A stretch of 64,000 bases of DNA from Gordionus sp. m RMFG-2023 (lineage: Eukaryota > Nematomorpha > Gordioida > Chordodea > Parachordodidae), in assembly GCF_954871325.1 (NCBI RefSeq), contig NC_088778.1, positions 10,797,882-10,861,881 of the forward strand. Direction: 5' to 3'. Positions 39,543 to 51,189 of this stretch are shown here, piece after piece (the stretch's first letter is position 1; every line of letters begins with the position of its first letter). The position numbers and the translations under genes were made by a program. The notes beneath the pieces were generated by a model. The model did not search any database. It saw nothing but the letters and a program-made list of their open reading frames with translations, and was not told the origin of the DNA.

Positions 39543-40687
39543 GAATAATGCAGTGGCGTCACTAGGGGGCGCAGAGGCTCCCCCCCGGAAAAAAATTTGA
39601 ATAGCCCCCTGAAGCAAAATTTTTTTTTCAAAATGGCTCCTTAATATCCCCTTGAACTAAAAATAAATATTTTTGATTGCCCCCTGAACATCTTTTATAA
39701 TTCTATTAAGTAATATATAGATTTAATTTTATTATTTAACAATTAATAAGATTATCTAAATTTTTATTAAATGAACACTTATTTAATATTAGATTATACA
39801 TTAAATTATATTTTCACTATGTCAGCTTGCAATCCAATTCTGTGTTAAAAATGGAATATCAATATCACTAACTAAATATTTGTTACATATTAGTAACTAT
39901 ATATTCTTTTTAACGATATATTCTTATTGTATTAATATCAGAGTTGTTAAGGAGCGGAGCTCTTGGAGCGGCGCTACATTTTTCAAAACACCTGGAGCGC
40001 CTCCTTTTTAAAATTGGGGAGCGAGATTGGTTTTTCATCTAATCATTTTAAATATTAAGCATCAAGTTTTCCTTTTTATATTGAAAATTTTTTGGAAAAT
40101 CTTGATAGTTTTAGATATTATGGATTTAAAGATCATAGATGAAGAAATCGAATCTCCATTTCCATCATACAAAAAATATTTTAAACTTCTAAAAGATGTT
40201 GATCCAAATGATCAAACAAATTTAAGGGCAAAATGGTGTTTAAATAAAACTATTTAATTTTCAAAAGTGAGCAGCTTCAATCTAAAAAAAGCATCTAAAA
40301 GGGGCATGACTAAAATACGCGCCCCCGAAAACTACGCGCCCCCTATCAAAGAAGCTTAATTTAAATTATATTATTACAGAATCGTATTAATTTCATAAGA
40401 TGAGTTAGAAACAACATAGTAAAATTTTTAAAAAATTATTTTTTTTACATGACTAAACTACGCGCCTTCTGTCAAAGAAGTAGTGTTTGAAGAAAATATT
40501 CCAATTTAAATCGTAATTTACTTTATCGCGTAGTGCAACATTTTGATAAGGTTCAAAAGAAGATGTATAAATTTCTTGTAAGTTTTGCAATTTCGTAATC
40601 TTTCTTTGTCAAACTATAAAAAAAACAATATAGTATATTTATTTTAAAACAAAAATTGATACGAACTATAAAAAAGGGGATCGAGAA

Positions 40688-43600
40688 TTAAAAGCTTAAG
40701 AAATTGGATCGGCAGATTTCCCTCAAAATCTGCTGACGAAGGTAGAATCCTTCGTAGTGATCATCTGTAATCGAAGGATTTTTTATGCATGAAAATAACA
40801 AAAGATTTACATATAAAATGGCAATTGATTGGGTAAAATTTGATCAAAAACCTCTCCAAAAATTTTCTAAAAAGGAGGAAAGAAAAAATATTTTAAATTG
40901 AAAGAGATACATTTATTTATATTCTTGTTTTTCGTCTTTGAGTTCGTCCAAATTGATGATCAATTTACACATGAAACTGTCAATTAAGAACATATGTTTA
41001 AGCATTGGCAAATGACACATGACTTGTTCTGAAGCGTGTACCAATTCGAAAAAACACTTCATTTTTTCCCCCCAGATAAAAAAAAAAAAAAATTAGTTAA
41101 GGTTTAGGTTATATGAGATTTTATAATATACAAGGTTTAAAACTATCTTTAAAAACAAAATGTCATTTTTTTGAAATAATTTTAATTTGTCAAAGAAGTT
41201 TGATTAAATACATCTTTTTTTTATAACCCCCTATATACAACGCTGTATTTTTTTTCTTATTAAATTTTTGTTATATCTTTCTTTCCTTCCTTCCGAAATA
41301 ACGAAAAGTAACAAAATATATATTTAAATGTAGGGTTTAGGTAAAGATAGGAAATTTCACTAATTGACAATTGTTAAGTATAATTTATTTTATTCGTTAA
41401 AAGTGAAATTGCCACCTTTTCCGTATAAATAAATCTAGGATGATCACTGATTGATCTAAGAATTGGACGCATAGGTTTATGAGCTCTCTAATTTAGAAGA
41501 AGAATATAATTTAAATTATAATAAAGGTTGTGAGTGTTATTTTTAAAAAATCTGATAGCTTACTTGATATGACAAGACATTGATCATGAAACTTAAATAA
41601 TCTTCTAGATATTTGTGATTACGCACTATTTTCGCCAACATAATATTACATTTCAAAAGAGATATTCCTTGTTTGGACATGTAGCACTTTTTGGGGTATT
41701 ATTTTGGGGTGATTTTTTGGATTCAAATAAATATATATTATGTATAATAAAAATATTTTTATATACAATCTTTAGAATAATCCCAGTTATATCATGTATC
41801 ATTATTTTTCTTTCTTTCTTTCTTTTTTTTCTATACTTTCTTTGTCTTATAATAGTATTTAAGAATATATATATATACACAAACCTTAACCCAAGAGAGA
41901 TAGGGAGAGCTTTTGATATCTAGCCTATTGGCCCAGCGTAACAAAGTCATGAAATATCCTTTTCCACCTTCGTACTCGACTTTTCGTAGTAAGAAACTAG
42001 AATATCGTTTTTATCATCTTGCTCCGTTAGTATCGATTGAGATTGTTTGAACTTCGATGTTTCGTGGGGCATGTTTGCTATTTTAGCGATCATTTCCTTT
42101 GAGGGTGGTAAATTTCCCAGCACTCTCCAAAGAAGGGTCATCATATATTCGAGATCGCAAGCGATCTAGGGAAAAGAATATAAGGAGAATTACATCTTTG
42201 ATGTTAAGATGCCTTTATATAACGAATAATATGTTTAGTCGAATTTATAATCCAGGAGTTTTAAACTTGAACTAAAAACATAATGGTACATGTTGGGAAC
42301 ATTTTTTTAAAAAAAGGTTCTTGTTCTAGTTTTTTTAAAAAGAAAAAATTGAGGGTTTCCAACCTTTGGTTCTTTTATTTGACGTGGTCCCAGTGGGTTC
42401 TCAATCCCAAACATTTAATATAAATATTTTTATACTCCTCGCGAATACTGTTAAGTTTCAAAATTTATTTTCTTTTAAAGGTGTAAAATGATATAATTTC
42501 ACGTTTGAAATGAAGCTTGATAAAATGCTATATAAATTATTTGAAACTTCCGTTAGAACATTTTCTTATACAAATGATTTCCGGTTTCGGTTCCTAGCTA
42601 TTTAAAAGAAAGGAGTTCTGGTTTTGGTGTCAAACTCTAGAACTGAACCATCTGGAAATATTATAACACCGATATTTATATCAATCACCTTATAAAATAG
42701 AAAAGATTGTTACGTGTCGTTCCCTTCCTTGTATATTATATCGTAATGCGCACCGATATCCAGCAGCTTAACAAAGGAACAGTAAAACGCGTTATAATCC
42801 AGGGCGGTAACCAAGAATTTTGCTGCTAGAGAATCCAATTTAGGCTGCCCATTTATGTCATAAACTTCGTGACTCTGGAGCGTGAAGTATCTAGGATCTG
42901 TTGTTTCTAAGTGTTATGGGGGGGGGGGGGGGTAAAAATGAGATTAGTTCCCTCCATCTGTTAAATGTTTTCGTCAAAAACATTATTAAAAATCATTTTT
43001 TTAAAAAATATTTTCGAATTGCTACAATAGTAAAGGTTAACAGCCTTGTTCGTAGCCTAAAAAATGATGTTAAAAGAATCAATGTATCCCTCTTTTGGGT
43101 TCGGTCACTTGTATTGGTTAAGATCAAAAGTATCGATTGATATGTTTTGCTCTCAACGATATTATATAATAATCTTTCTTGAAGCTCTTTATCGAATAAA
43201 AAAATGGAGGCAATCTCGGTTCGAACCTCACGTATATTCATAAGCATTTTGATCTATAAACACATGCAAAAATAAAATTATTAATTAAATTCCTTGCCCC
43301 CCCCCTTTTTAAAATAAAGATTTTAATTTTTATAAACTTGATTCATTAAATATTCCGGCATTTGGTAGAAATTATACATGAGATATTCGAATATAAGACA
43401 AATTCGCGTTATGAGTATGATATGGACTGGTTTATTAAATTGTGTTAGGTAAAAAAAAACATTTTTTAAATAATTTTATAATAAAATATAATTATTAAAA
43501 TATAATAAATTATTGTCACTAATTTCTAAGGGAACAGTGAGGAAGGGGCAATTCGGACACCATATTATTTTGATATTACATTTATTTATTTTCAAAAGAT

Positions 43601-44640
43601 AAATAATTATATAGCTACAAAACTAAAAATAATAATGAATTTTTAAAGATAATAAAATATTTATCTATCAATATGAAACCCCGGGTCTAAATTGTGTTGA
43701 CTAAGGTCTATTATCAAATCACGGACGGCAGAAAATATTATTCCCTTATCGGAAAGCGTGGGTAAGGCATGGAACAAATACATTAAAAAGAGTAGATTGG
43801 CAATATTTATATCTTCTTGCAAGGTTTTTTCATCAAATTCGATATCAGTAAAGCTAACAATCATTTGAATTCGGGCCAGGAAGGATTGCCAACAATTGAT
43901 TATAAGACTTTTGAAAAAATTTTCCTCACTTTCTGGAGACTGATCAATTTTTTTGTAAAAGGAAATGAGAGTACAGAAGGTGGGAGCCAAATAATAAGAG
44001 GGTAAGAGGAGAGGCCAAGACGTGATCGTGTTTTGGGCTTCGGACCATTCTACACCCCACGAGGATAAATATTCCACCTTTGAGATTTAATTGTAAAAAG
44101 AACATAATTAAAAATAAATAAATAAATAAAATATTTTTTTTATGGTTATGATTGCAACATTAATTGATATCAGCTTAGATTTACATATTGTAAATAGATA
44201 TACCAGAGACCTGCAAAGGTACCATTTGTATGGCCGGCCCGGCTCGGATTTTTTTTCAAAATTATTTTCAGCCCGGCCCGGATTTTTTTTAAATATATTT
44301 TTTTTATTTTTATAGCTAATAATGGCGATTTCAAATATTTGATTTTAAAACATAAGGCCCGGCCCGAATATTTTTTAGGTCCGGCCCGGCCCGTGTACCT
44401 AGATTGGGCCGGGCTTAGGGCCGGGCCTGCAGGTCTCTGAGATATACGTTGCTAGGTTCATTGGGAGATGCTGCGTTTGAAAAATATATTACAACACACG
44501 ATCTTTAAAAAATTTATCGCTTATGGTTTTATGGCCCTCAAAATTGCTTAAAATGAAATATATTTCTCGAATTTTCGCTAGGATAATAGAGGCCGAAGGG
44601 GAGATTGGTTTTTTTGTCTTCCTCGAATGGTATATGATAA
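40688..44640 (-). CDS. Unidentified multi-exon gene inside element G
   Basis: Seven exon-like stretches run down the minus strand: about 44640-44498, 44077-43680, 43253-43042, 42897-42714, 42165-41968, 41065-40913 and 40764-40688. Most have AG before and GT after. Characteristic pieces are IILAKIREIYFILSNFEGHK, EYLSSWGVEWSEAQNTITSW, TEIASIFLFDKELQERLL, HEVYDINGQPKLDSLAAKF, TLLWRVLGNLPPSKEMIAKI and ELVHASEQVMCHLPMLKHM. The content is Leu/Ile-rich and helical, as in large ARM/HEAT-type proteins, and codon use is less AT-biased than the surroundings. I cannot name the family; a resemblance to the helical regions of large deubiquitinases is only an impression. The sixth stretch ends in a stop before the seventh, so the model is imperfect and the copy may be partial or decaying. 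Its introns show that genomic DNA, not mRNA, was taken up. Confidence 0.6.
42289..42660. repeat. Worn repeat in an intron of the captured gene
   Basis: Spaced GGTTCTTGTTCTAG, GGGTTTCCAACC, GGTTCTCAATCCC and CCGGTTTCGGTTCC motifs, with GGTTCTGG-type complements near 42600-42655, suggest a hAT-like MITE with subterminal repeats. The ends could not be fixed. Confidence 0.4.
44204..44439. mobile_element. MITE, GAGACCTGCAG family, in element G
   Basis: The ends CAGAGACCTGCA and CAGAGACCTGCAGGCCC (inward) are flanked by a perfect 8-bp duplication AGATATAC (44196-44203, 44440-44447). The body shares the TATAGCTAATAATGGCGATTTC core with the copy at 30329. It lies in an intron of the captured gene and is the deepest level of the nest. 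Confidence 0.96.
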
Positions 44641-44780
44641 CTACACAGAAGGCAACGATAAAAAAATTTAATTTCTTTTATTTAATTTAATTTATTAACA
44701 AATATATATCTATCTATTTGACATATTTCTATCCTATATATACATTTTTTATATTATGGTTATTTACATATACAAAAATT

Positions 44781-44956
44781 TAAGAAAATGAAGAATTTAT
44801 TTTAAGGTTAAAGAAAAAGAATTTATTTTAAGGTTTTTATTTTTACAGTATCTGCCTCTATTATAGCATCATATAAATTAGATTGAGGTTTAAGAAAATA
44901 AAGAATTTATTTTAAGGTTAAAGAAAAAGAATTTATTTTAAGGTTTTTATTTTTAC
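44781..44956. repeat. Separated direct duplication of about 65 bp
   Basis: 44781-44846 and about 44890-44956 are nearly identical (TTAAGAAAAT, then twice GAATTTATTTTAAGG), with some 40 bp between them. Confidence 0.85.
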
Positions 44957-45321
44957 ATATAACAAAGTAAAGAAAAAATAACGAATTAAGAAAATAAAAT
45001 TTTGTTTATTTTCATTTATTTTTTAAATATTTTTAGTTAATCTGGACTTCTTTTCATTCTCTTTGTTATTACCCAGAAGTAATATAAGTTTTTTTGAGAT
45101 TTTGGCTCTACCTTTTTTATTTATTTTTGATAATAGTATCTTTTTATAAGGCGAAGATGTAAATATTTCAGATTTTGTTGTCTATATTTATCACAATTTC
45201 GGGAAGTGGTTATATATTCTCAATATCAAATAAATTATCTTGTTTCAGTGTATATTTATTTTTTAGCCTATACAGAGACATTATTGATTAATATAAGTTA
45301 CCACCATCCGCAATATATTAT

Positions 45322-45507
45322 ATGGATGAAAGTGGGTTAACAACTGTTCAAAATCCTAGTAAAATAATAGCTCAGAGAGGTCAAAAGCAAGTTGCAGCTA
45401 TGACATCTGCTGAGAGAGGAACCCTTTTAACACTAGCTCTCGCTATTAATGCTGTAGGAAATACCTTGCCGCCAATGTTTATTTTCCCAAGGAAAAAAAT
45501 TCTTTGA
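45322..45507 (+). pseudogene. Pogo/Tigger-type DDE_1 transposase fragment
   Basis: MDESGLTTVQNPSKIIAQRG, then MTSAERGTLLTLALAINAVG and PPMFIFPRKK, is the hallmark start of the DDE_1 catalytic domain (first Asp in the DES/DET motif). Such domains occur in pogo/Tigger transposons and in host proteins derived from them. Only about 60 residues remain. The frame ends where a palindrome begins, so the rest of the domain was lost or displaced. No pogo TIRs are seen nearby. Confidence 0.9.
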
Positions 45508-45508
45508 T

Positions 45509-45961
45509 CTTTAAAAATATTTAGTTAAAAAAGAAGAAATTAAGTGTATTTTCAAAATCTCAATAAGTTATAAACAATTTATAAACTTAGTATTAAGATT
45601 TTTTGATTCCTTTTATAAGTTATATATGATTCTGCGTTCAATTTTTATATATTATAGTGCGTACAAATTGAACGTTTCAACGCAGCGTTTTAAAACGCAC
45701 ATCAATAATTTAAAATACAAAACGCAAACGTACTCAAATTAAACGAATGCAATTAAAATGCATTATTTGCGTTTTGAAATGCAGCTTTGAAATGTTCAAT
45801 TTGTGCGCACTATAATATATAAAAATTGAACGCAGAATCATATATAACTTATTAAAAGGAATCAAAAAATCTTAATACTAAGTTTATAAATTATTTATAA
45901 CTTATTGAGATTTTGAAAATACACTTAATTTCTTCTTTTTTAACTAAATATTTTTAAAAAT
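45509..45961. repeat. 450-bp near-perfect palindrome
   Basis: Arms of about 170-200 bp run from TTAAAAATATTTAGTTAAAA at about 45511 to its complement ending near 45960. They are almost without mismatches around a short centre near 45735 rich in AAACGC and GCGTTT. Such a sequence would form a large hairpin. It follows the DDE fragment directly and has no coding content. Confidence 0.9.
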
Positions 45962-46250
45962 ATTACTATATTGACATTTTTTTAAATCAAAAAAACATTT
46001 TCTAACTCATCTTATGAAGCTAAATACGATTCTGTATTAATATAATTTAAATTAAGCTTCTTTGATAGGGGGCGCGTATTTTAGTCATGCCCTCTAAAAG
46101 TAAAAAATCTTTCTTTTAAATACAAATTGATTTGGAAGATTTTTTTGGATTCCATGAAATTGATCATCAAGAAGATAATATTGGACTAATATTTTTTAAA
46201 ATACCAAAATTACTATTTTTGATAATTCCTTGAATTAAAAAAATATTTAT

Positions 46251-46395
46251 AAAATACAATACCCCGCTTCTTTCTAGTGCTCCTATGGAGTGCCTATTTA
46301 GTATTTCAAAACAGGTCTTAGTGGAGAGGCGTGGATGTTTGTTAGATTCTAATTTAGAAAATTTATTACTTTTAAAAGCTAATAAAAGGTTATAA
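46251..46395 (+). pseudogene. hAT-3 dimerisation domain
   Basis: NTPLLSSAPMECLFSISKQ, then VERRGCLLDSNLENLLLLKA and a stop, is the C-terminal hAT dimerisation domain (LPSSA.VER.FS in the family). It is open throughout. The rest of the transposase is missing. Confidence 0.92.
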
Positions 46396-48770
46396 ATATT
46401 TTGATAGATCATAATATAAATAAAACTTTTTGATAAAAAAAAATATGATTTTGTTTTGTATACCTTCTAAAAAAATTAAAATCAAAGGAGCGGTTATGGA
46501 GTGGCACTCCATTACTTGGAGCGGGAGCTATCTCCTTTTAAAAATGTAGTAGCGGAAGCGGGAGCTAGCTACTTTTAAAAAGGAGGGTTAATAACTCTGA
46601 TTAATATACTTTTCCATTTTAGTTTATGAAGGTTTAAGGCGATTGCATGATATATTATATTTTGTAAATTGGATAACGTTATTATTTTATATGATATACA
46701 TTTTTATACATGATTGATTTACCTTGGATATAAAAAGAGATCGTATGTTATAAATTAAGTTAACTTTTTTATAATTAAAATCTGTTTGAAATAAAATTCT
46801 TATTCCCTCGACAAAGCAATTCTCTCAAGACCGACATCTAATATTCTTTTCATTGACAAGACTTTTCCTTTCTTGTCAACATGGTGGAGGATAGGGGCAC
46901 TAGTTTATTGGAAGCTGGTGCGGAGTCTGTCAACCGCACGCCTGGTATGGGTCTGAAGATGAAGTGATGGTTGTGAAAAGAAATATTCATTATTCTCGAT
47001 ATTTAAAAAAAAATGTTTTCATTTGTTCCTCCTCAATTTTATAATCAAAATTTTTTTTATAATCAAAAAATTATTTTTTTTGTTTAACATTTAAATTTAA
47101 TTATAACTTTAATAACATTGATTAGTAATTAAAATAATACATTACTAGAATGTGGTGATATAGTAATTAAAAACCATTATTGGTTATTATTATTATTTTA
47201 TTCCAATTAATATAGTGTGAGTTATACCTTTCTTATATAGGTTTAAGTCAAGGGTATTATTACGAAAAAAAGCATATTTTATTTTTAGGTTGATCATCCC
47301 CATAAAACATATCTAGTGTAATTAATATATAATTACATAAAAGAACTAATATGTAAAACTACTAGCACAATTATAGTGTAAATTATACCCTTCTTATATC
47401 TATGTCTAAATCAAGGGTATAATTACGGAAAAAAACTATATTGTATTGCTAGTTTGCCCCCTCCCCTCCCAATTTATTTGATTTGTTTGTATACTAATTA
47501 TTGTATTTAACTATTTCTCCCACTACTCAATTTTATATAACATATGTATCATACATATCCAGTAATACAAATGTTTAAATCTTGTTATTATATTTGTTCA
47601 CCTACTTTCCCTAGTTTTTATGATTGTCTCTCAAAATTAATTCCCATTATCATTTTTCCAGATACTTAATTTTTTTTTTATTTTAATTTTTACAAATAGA
47701 GGAAAATATATATTGAACTTTATATATATATCGGAAAAAAAATATATACAATTAGAATGATATGCAAAATTAATTTGTAAAATATATGACTATTAATTCC
47801 CATTTACATTTTTTCCCAGATACTTAATTTTTTTTTAATTATTTTATTTTTATTTGGAAGTGTTGCATGTTACATATTAATATTAGTAACTATATATTCT
47901 TTTTAACGATATATTCGTATTGTATTAATATACTTTTTCATATTAGTTAATGAAGGTTTAAGGCGATGGTTTGATATATTATATTTTGTAAATTGGATAA
48001 TGTTATTTTATATGATATACATTTTAACATGATTGATTTATTTTGGATATAAAAAGAGATCGTATATTATAAATTTCATCAGTTAACTTTTTTATAATTA
48101 AAATTTGCTTGAAAAAAATTCTTATTCCCTTCGACAAAGCAATTCTCTTAAGACCGACATCTAATATTCTTTTTATTGACAAGTCTTTTCCCCTCTTGTC
48201 AACAATATTAATTTAGCATTAACAGTTGAAGTATTGACTTTTATTATTTAAATTATATAACCCTAATTAAATTAATATCTTCATTTAATAATTGAAAATT
48301 AGTTTAATATTGTAATTAGCCGAGTTCAAAATAACTAATCAACTATATTATTCACTTTTAAATTTAATTACTATCTCCAAATAAGTATAAGAGATTTCTT
48401 TATAAAAAGTAAGTAGACATATAGTTTATAATCTTCTATTATATATAATTGATTATCAAATATTAAGTAAAATTCTCAGACGTATTATACAGTTATATAG
48501 TATATTATAGATAATATTTTAATAAAATTTACTAATAAATACTTTTGATAATAAATATAAGTTACAATTTGCATTCATCTTTAACGCCTCTATTTAAAAA
48601 TATTATTAAAAATAAAACATCTTATTATTCATCGGATGTAATAAATTATTTCTTCTCTTTTTTTCGCGTTTTTAGGAAAGCTATTTTTTTCTTCTATGAA
48701 AAACAATTTTGAATTAAATTTTGATACGAGTATATTTTTGATTTTATTACTAACTACTATTATTTTAAGA

Positions 48771-49918
48771 CTAGTTAATAACCCGTCAAGAATGACGGGG
48801 TTGAGGGGTAATTAATTTGTGTATATGTACTAAATATACTTAATTAATATATTTTATAAAAATATTAAAATTTAGGCGAAAAAGAGATAAATTTGTAACC
48901 TCATTAGATATTCTTAATTTCTGATTCATCTATCATCGAATAAGGGAGAAAAATATTATGACCCGTCTTTCTTGAAGGGCAAAATGAAAAATATATAACT
49001 AAGAGTATCAGATCACCCGTTAGTCAGCAATGCTGAGTCCGTCAAAAATGACGGGGAATGAGAATTTTCTCCTTACTCTTATGATATTTGTTACCTGTTA
49101 TTTGAAAATAATATCCAATTTTTATTATTTATAACCCCTCCCATCAGGTCCAATCCATTAAAACTAAATTTAAATGCTATGTTTTGAGTCAAAATATATT
49201 TAAAGCTTTTACTTGATACCTATATCATTATTTGTTAAAATATTATTGATCATCTATCCCTATTATTTATTATTGAAAAAATTCCCAAGCAAGGTCCAAG
49301 GCCATAATAATTTTGAAAAATTTCCCCAACCCCAACCAAAGTTCATAATAGTTTTGGTAGTTGAGAACTGGAATAAAATATTTTAAAAAATCATAATGAA
49401 TTTCAAAATACAATCAATTCAGATTTTATGGGCCTTGGTTTATTAGTTATAGGTCAATGCCTGATCCATAGTATAATAAAAAAATTCCCAAGCGTCTAAG
49501 CTAAAAATAATTTGAAAAATTTTCCGAAAATAATTTCCAAGCCCAGCCCGACCCATTATAATTTTAAAAAATTTTTCTCAAACTTGGCAAATTGTTTTCC
49601 CAAGTCCGGAGCTTCCAATAAAAAAGATAAATATTAATATATTTAAATTACTTTATCATAATATAGTTTCATAAAAATTGTATTACAAAATTAATTATAG
49701 AAGGGGGGTGACTGAAAAGAACGTTCGTCTAACGAACGTTAAGTCAGTGGTTCGAATCTCGTTGATGTATAAAAAAAAAATTTAACATTAGAGGTATTTA
49801 GTCTCCTTCGATTTATTAAACATTAAGATGATAGGAAAGTTGATACCAAAAATAAAAATTAACATTAAGGTTATAGGGAAACGTTCATTTCTTGATTACG
49901 GCGATTATATATATTAGA
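48771..49918 (-). mobile_element. Helitron 2 with two 3' terminators
   Basis: On the minus strand it begins TCTAATATATATAATCG at 49918. It ends with stem-loop CCCGTCATTCTTGACGGG, seven bases and CTAG at 48771. It sits exactly between A and T of a site that is intact in element X copy A at 17129/17130. A second terminator-like hairpin followed by CTCAGCATTG and CTGA lies at about 49048-49024, closer in sequence to the end of Helitron 1. Internal units of 50-60 bp contain CCAAG...CATAATAATTTTGAAAAATTT. No protein is encoded. Confidence 0.9.
49690..49770 (+). other. tRNA-like segment, possibly SINE-derived
   Basis: A perfect hairpin AACGTTCG/CGAACGTT around TCTAA is followed by GTGGTTCGAATCTCG, which contains a good RNA polymerase III B box (GGTTCGAATC), and then an A-run. 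Acceptor and D arms do not pair, so it is not a functional tRNA gene. Confidence 0.35.
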
Positions 49919-51189
49919 TATAATACACCAATAGAGGTGGTGCGACAATAATATATAAAAACTTAAGTGCTTTCATCATATCACTCTGGTTCTTATTTTA
50001 TAGTTAAAAAAATGTTTCATTTCTATATGGCACCTTGTCATGTAAATACCTCATAGGCAGAGTTGTTAAAGGATCGAATCAAAAAATCGCCGATCCTGGA
50101 TTCGATCCTAAATTTGTCAATTTTCTCGGATTTAAGATCCTGACCTTAAATTGTGGTCGTGATTGAGATCATATTTTAAATATTCGATCCCGACCCTTAT
50201 AAAAATTATGTTTTTACTTAAAAAGCAATAAATAAAATAAAAATTTTGAAAATTAAATTTAAATATTATTTAAAAAAAATATCTATCTACATCATATTTT
50301 ATCAACCACCATTCCACCAGATTTTATATTTCAACAATTTCCCAAATTTTTTGTAAGAACAAGTTATATTTATTTATTAATTATATTATAATATAATATA
50401 AATTCTAGGTTTTAATAATGCCCTCCATTATAGATTTAGAAGATGATATCTACTTCTATTGATGTGACAGCAGATATAAGTGAGAATGAGAATCTTTTAC
50501 CATTTCTTAATTTACGTTAGTATTTTACTTTATGTGAAATGGGTGGAAGTACCATACAATGATCTATGCAAAATGCTCTTTATGCAAAAACAAAATATCC
50601 TTTTTCAAAGATTAGCATTTCAAACCTAAAAAGGCATTTAGAATTAGAAGTATTTAATTATTTTAAAAATACAATTTTTATTATTTGTGAAGATCATAAC
50701 AATATTGGTATAATAAAAATTATAGATTTCCTTCACTATATGATGACAGTAATATGTTGGCATCAGGCCGCGTACGCAGGAATTTAGTCTGGGAGGAGGG
50801 GGGGGGGGGATAATAAAATTTTTTAAGAAATATAATTGTTTTTTAAAAATGTCAGGCATAAATTTATTAGAACTAATAACTATTTTAAATTAATGTGAAT
50901 TATAAAAAAATATATGTATATATTAAAAACTATAAATAAGTGTGAATTAAAAATATTAAACGGATACAACTGGCGGTAAAGAAAAACTATAAAATAAATG
51001 TGAATTATAAAATATAAAGTGAATATAATCACTATAAATGAATCACTTAAATGACCCAAAATAGACATTTGAATTTTTTGAGCCTTTAAAACTTATATAC
51101 ATAAAAATTTAAATGTTGGAAATATAAATTAATACACAAAAAGTTTCTTAGTAATAATTGTATTTTGTATGTTATATATTTATATGTAA

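Larger units (their letters stand above)
40302..46092. mobile_element. TIR element G (5.8 kb) carrying a gene
   Basis: Both ends begin GGGCATGACTAAAATACGCG and stay inverted-identical in long stretches through CAAAGAAGCTTAATTTAAAT to about CATAAGATGAGTTAGAAA, giving a TIR of about 130 bp. The flanks are a perfect 8-bp duplication TCTAAAAG (40294-40301, 46093-46100). A second partial copy of the terminus (CATGACTAAACTACGCGCC) lies at 40448. Inside are a minus-strand multi-exon gene, a MITE, a pogo-type DDE fragment and a palindrome. No transposase of its own is recognised. The 8-bp duplication and GGG ends do not allow a safe superfamily call; MULE- or P-like are options. Confidence 0.88.
39939..46599 (+). 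mobile_element. hAT-3 inserted in an LTR, internally deleted
   Basis: The ends CAGAGTTGTTAAGGAGCGG and CAGAGTTATTAACCCTCC (inward) are flanked by a perfect 8-bp duplication ATTAATAT (39931-39938, 46600-46607). What is left of the transposase is an N-terminal piece (about 40027-40257, with IDEEIESPFPSYKKYFKLL) and a C-terminal dimerisation domain. The zinc finger and core are missing. A 5.8-kb element (G) sits between the two pieces. The related hAT-4 at 50058 has similar ends and dimerisation domain. Confidence 0.93.
39891..48204. mobile_element. LTR retrotransposon fossil LTR-1, non-coding interior
   Basis: Two direct repeats of about 320-345 bp begin TGTT and end CAACA: 39891-46881 (itself split by a hAT) and 47861-48204. 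The element is flanked by a 5-bp duplication ATATT (39886-39890, 48205-48209). The base sequence without it is kept in copy A near 18091. Right after the first LTR, TGGTGGAGG may be a primer-binding site. The interior (46882-47860) is about 1 kb with no protein domain, so it resembles a TRIM/LARD-type non-autonomous element of unassigned family. The LTRs differ visibly but align throughout, suggesting middling age. It is incomplete in coding terms. Confidence 0.85.

Noticed and set aside
41615-41923. Open frame of 102 codons in element G
   Set aside because: Hydrophobic low-complexity reading of AT-rich DNA that falls between minus-strand exons of the captured gene; no motif.
49690-49770. Functional tRNA gene
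   Set aside because: A B box and an anticodon-like hairpin are present but acceptor and T stems do not pair.
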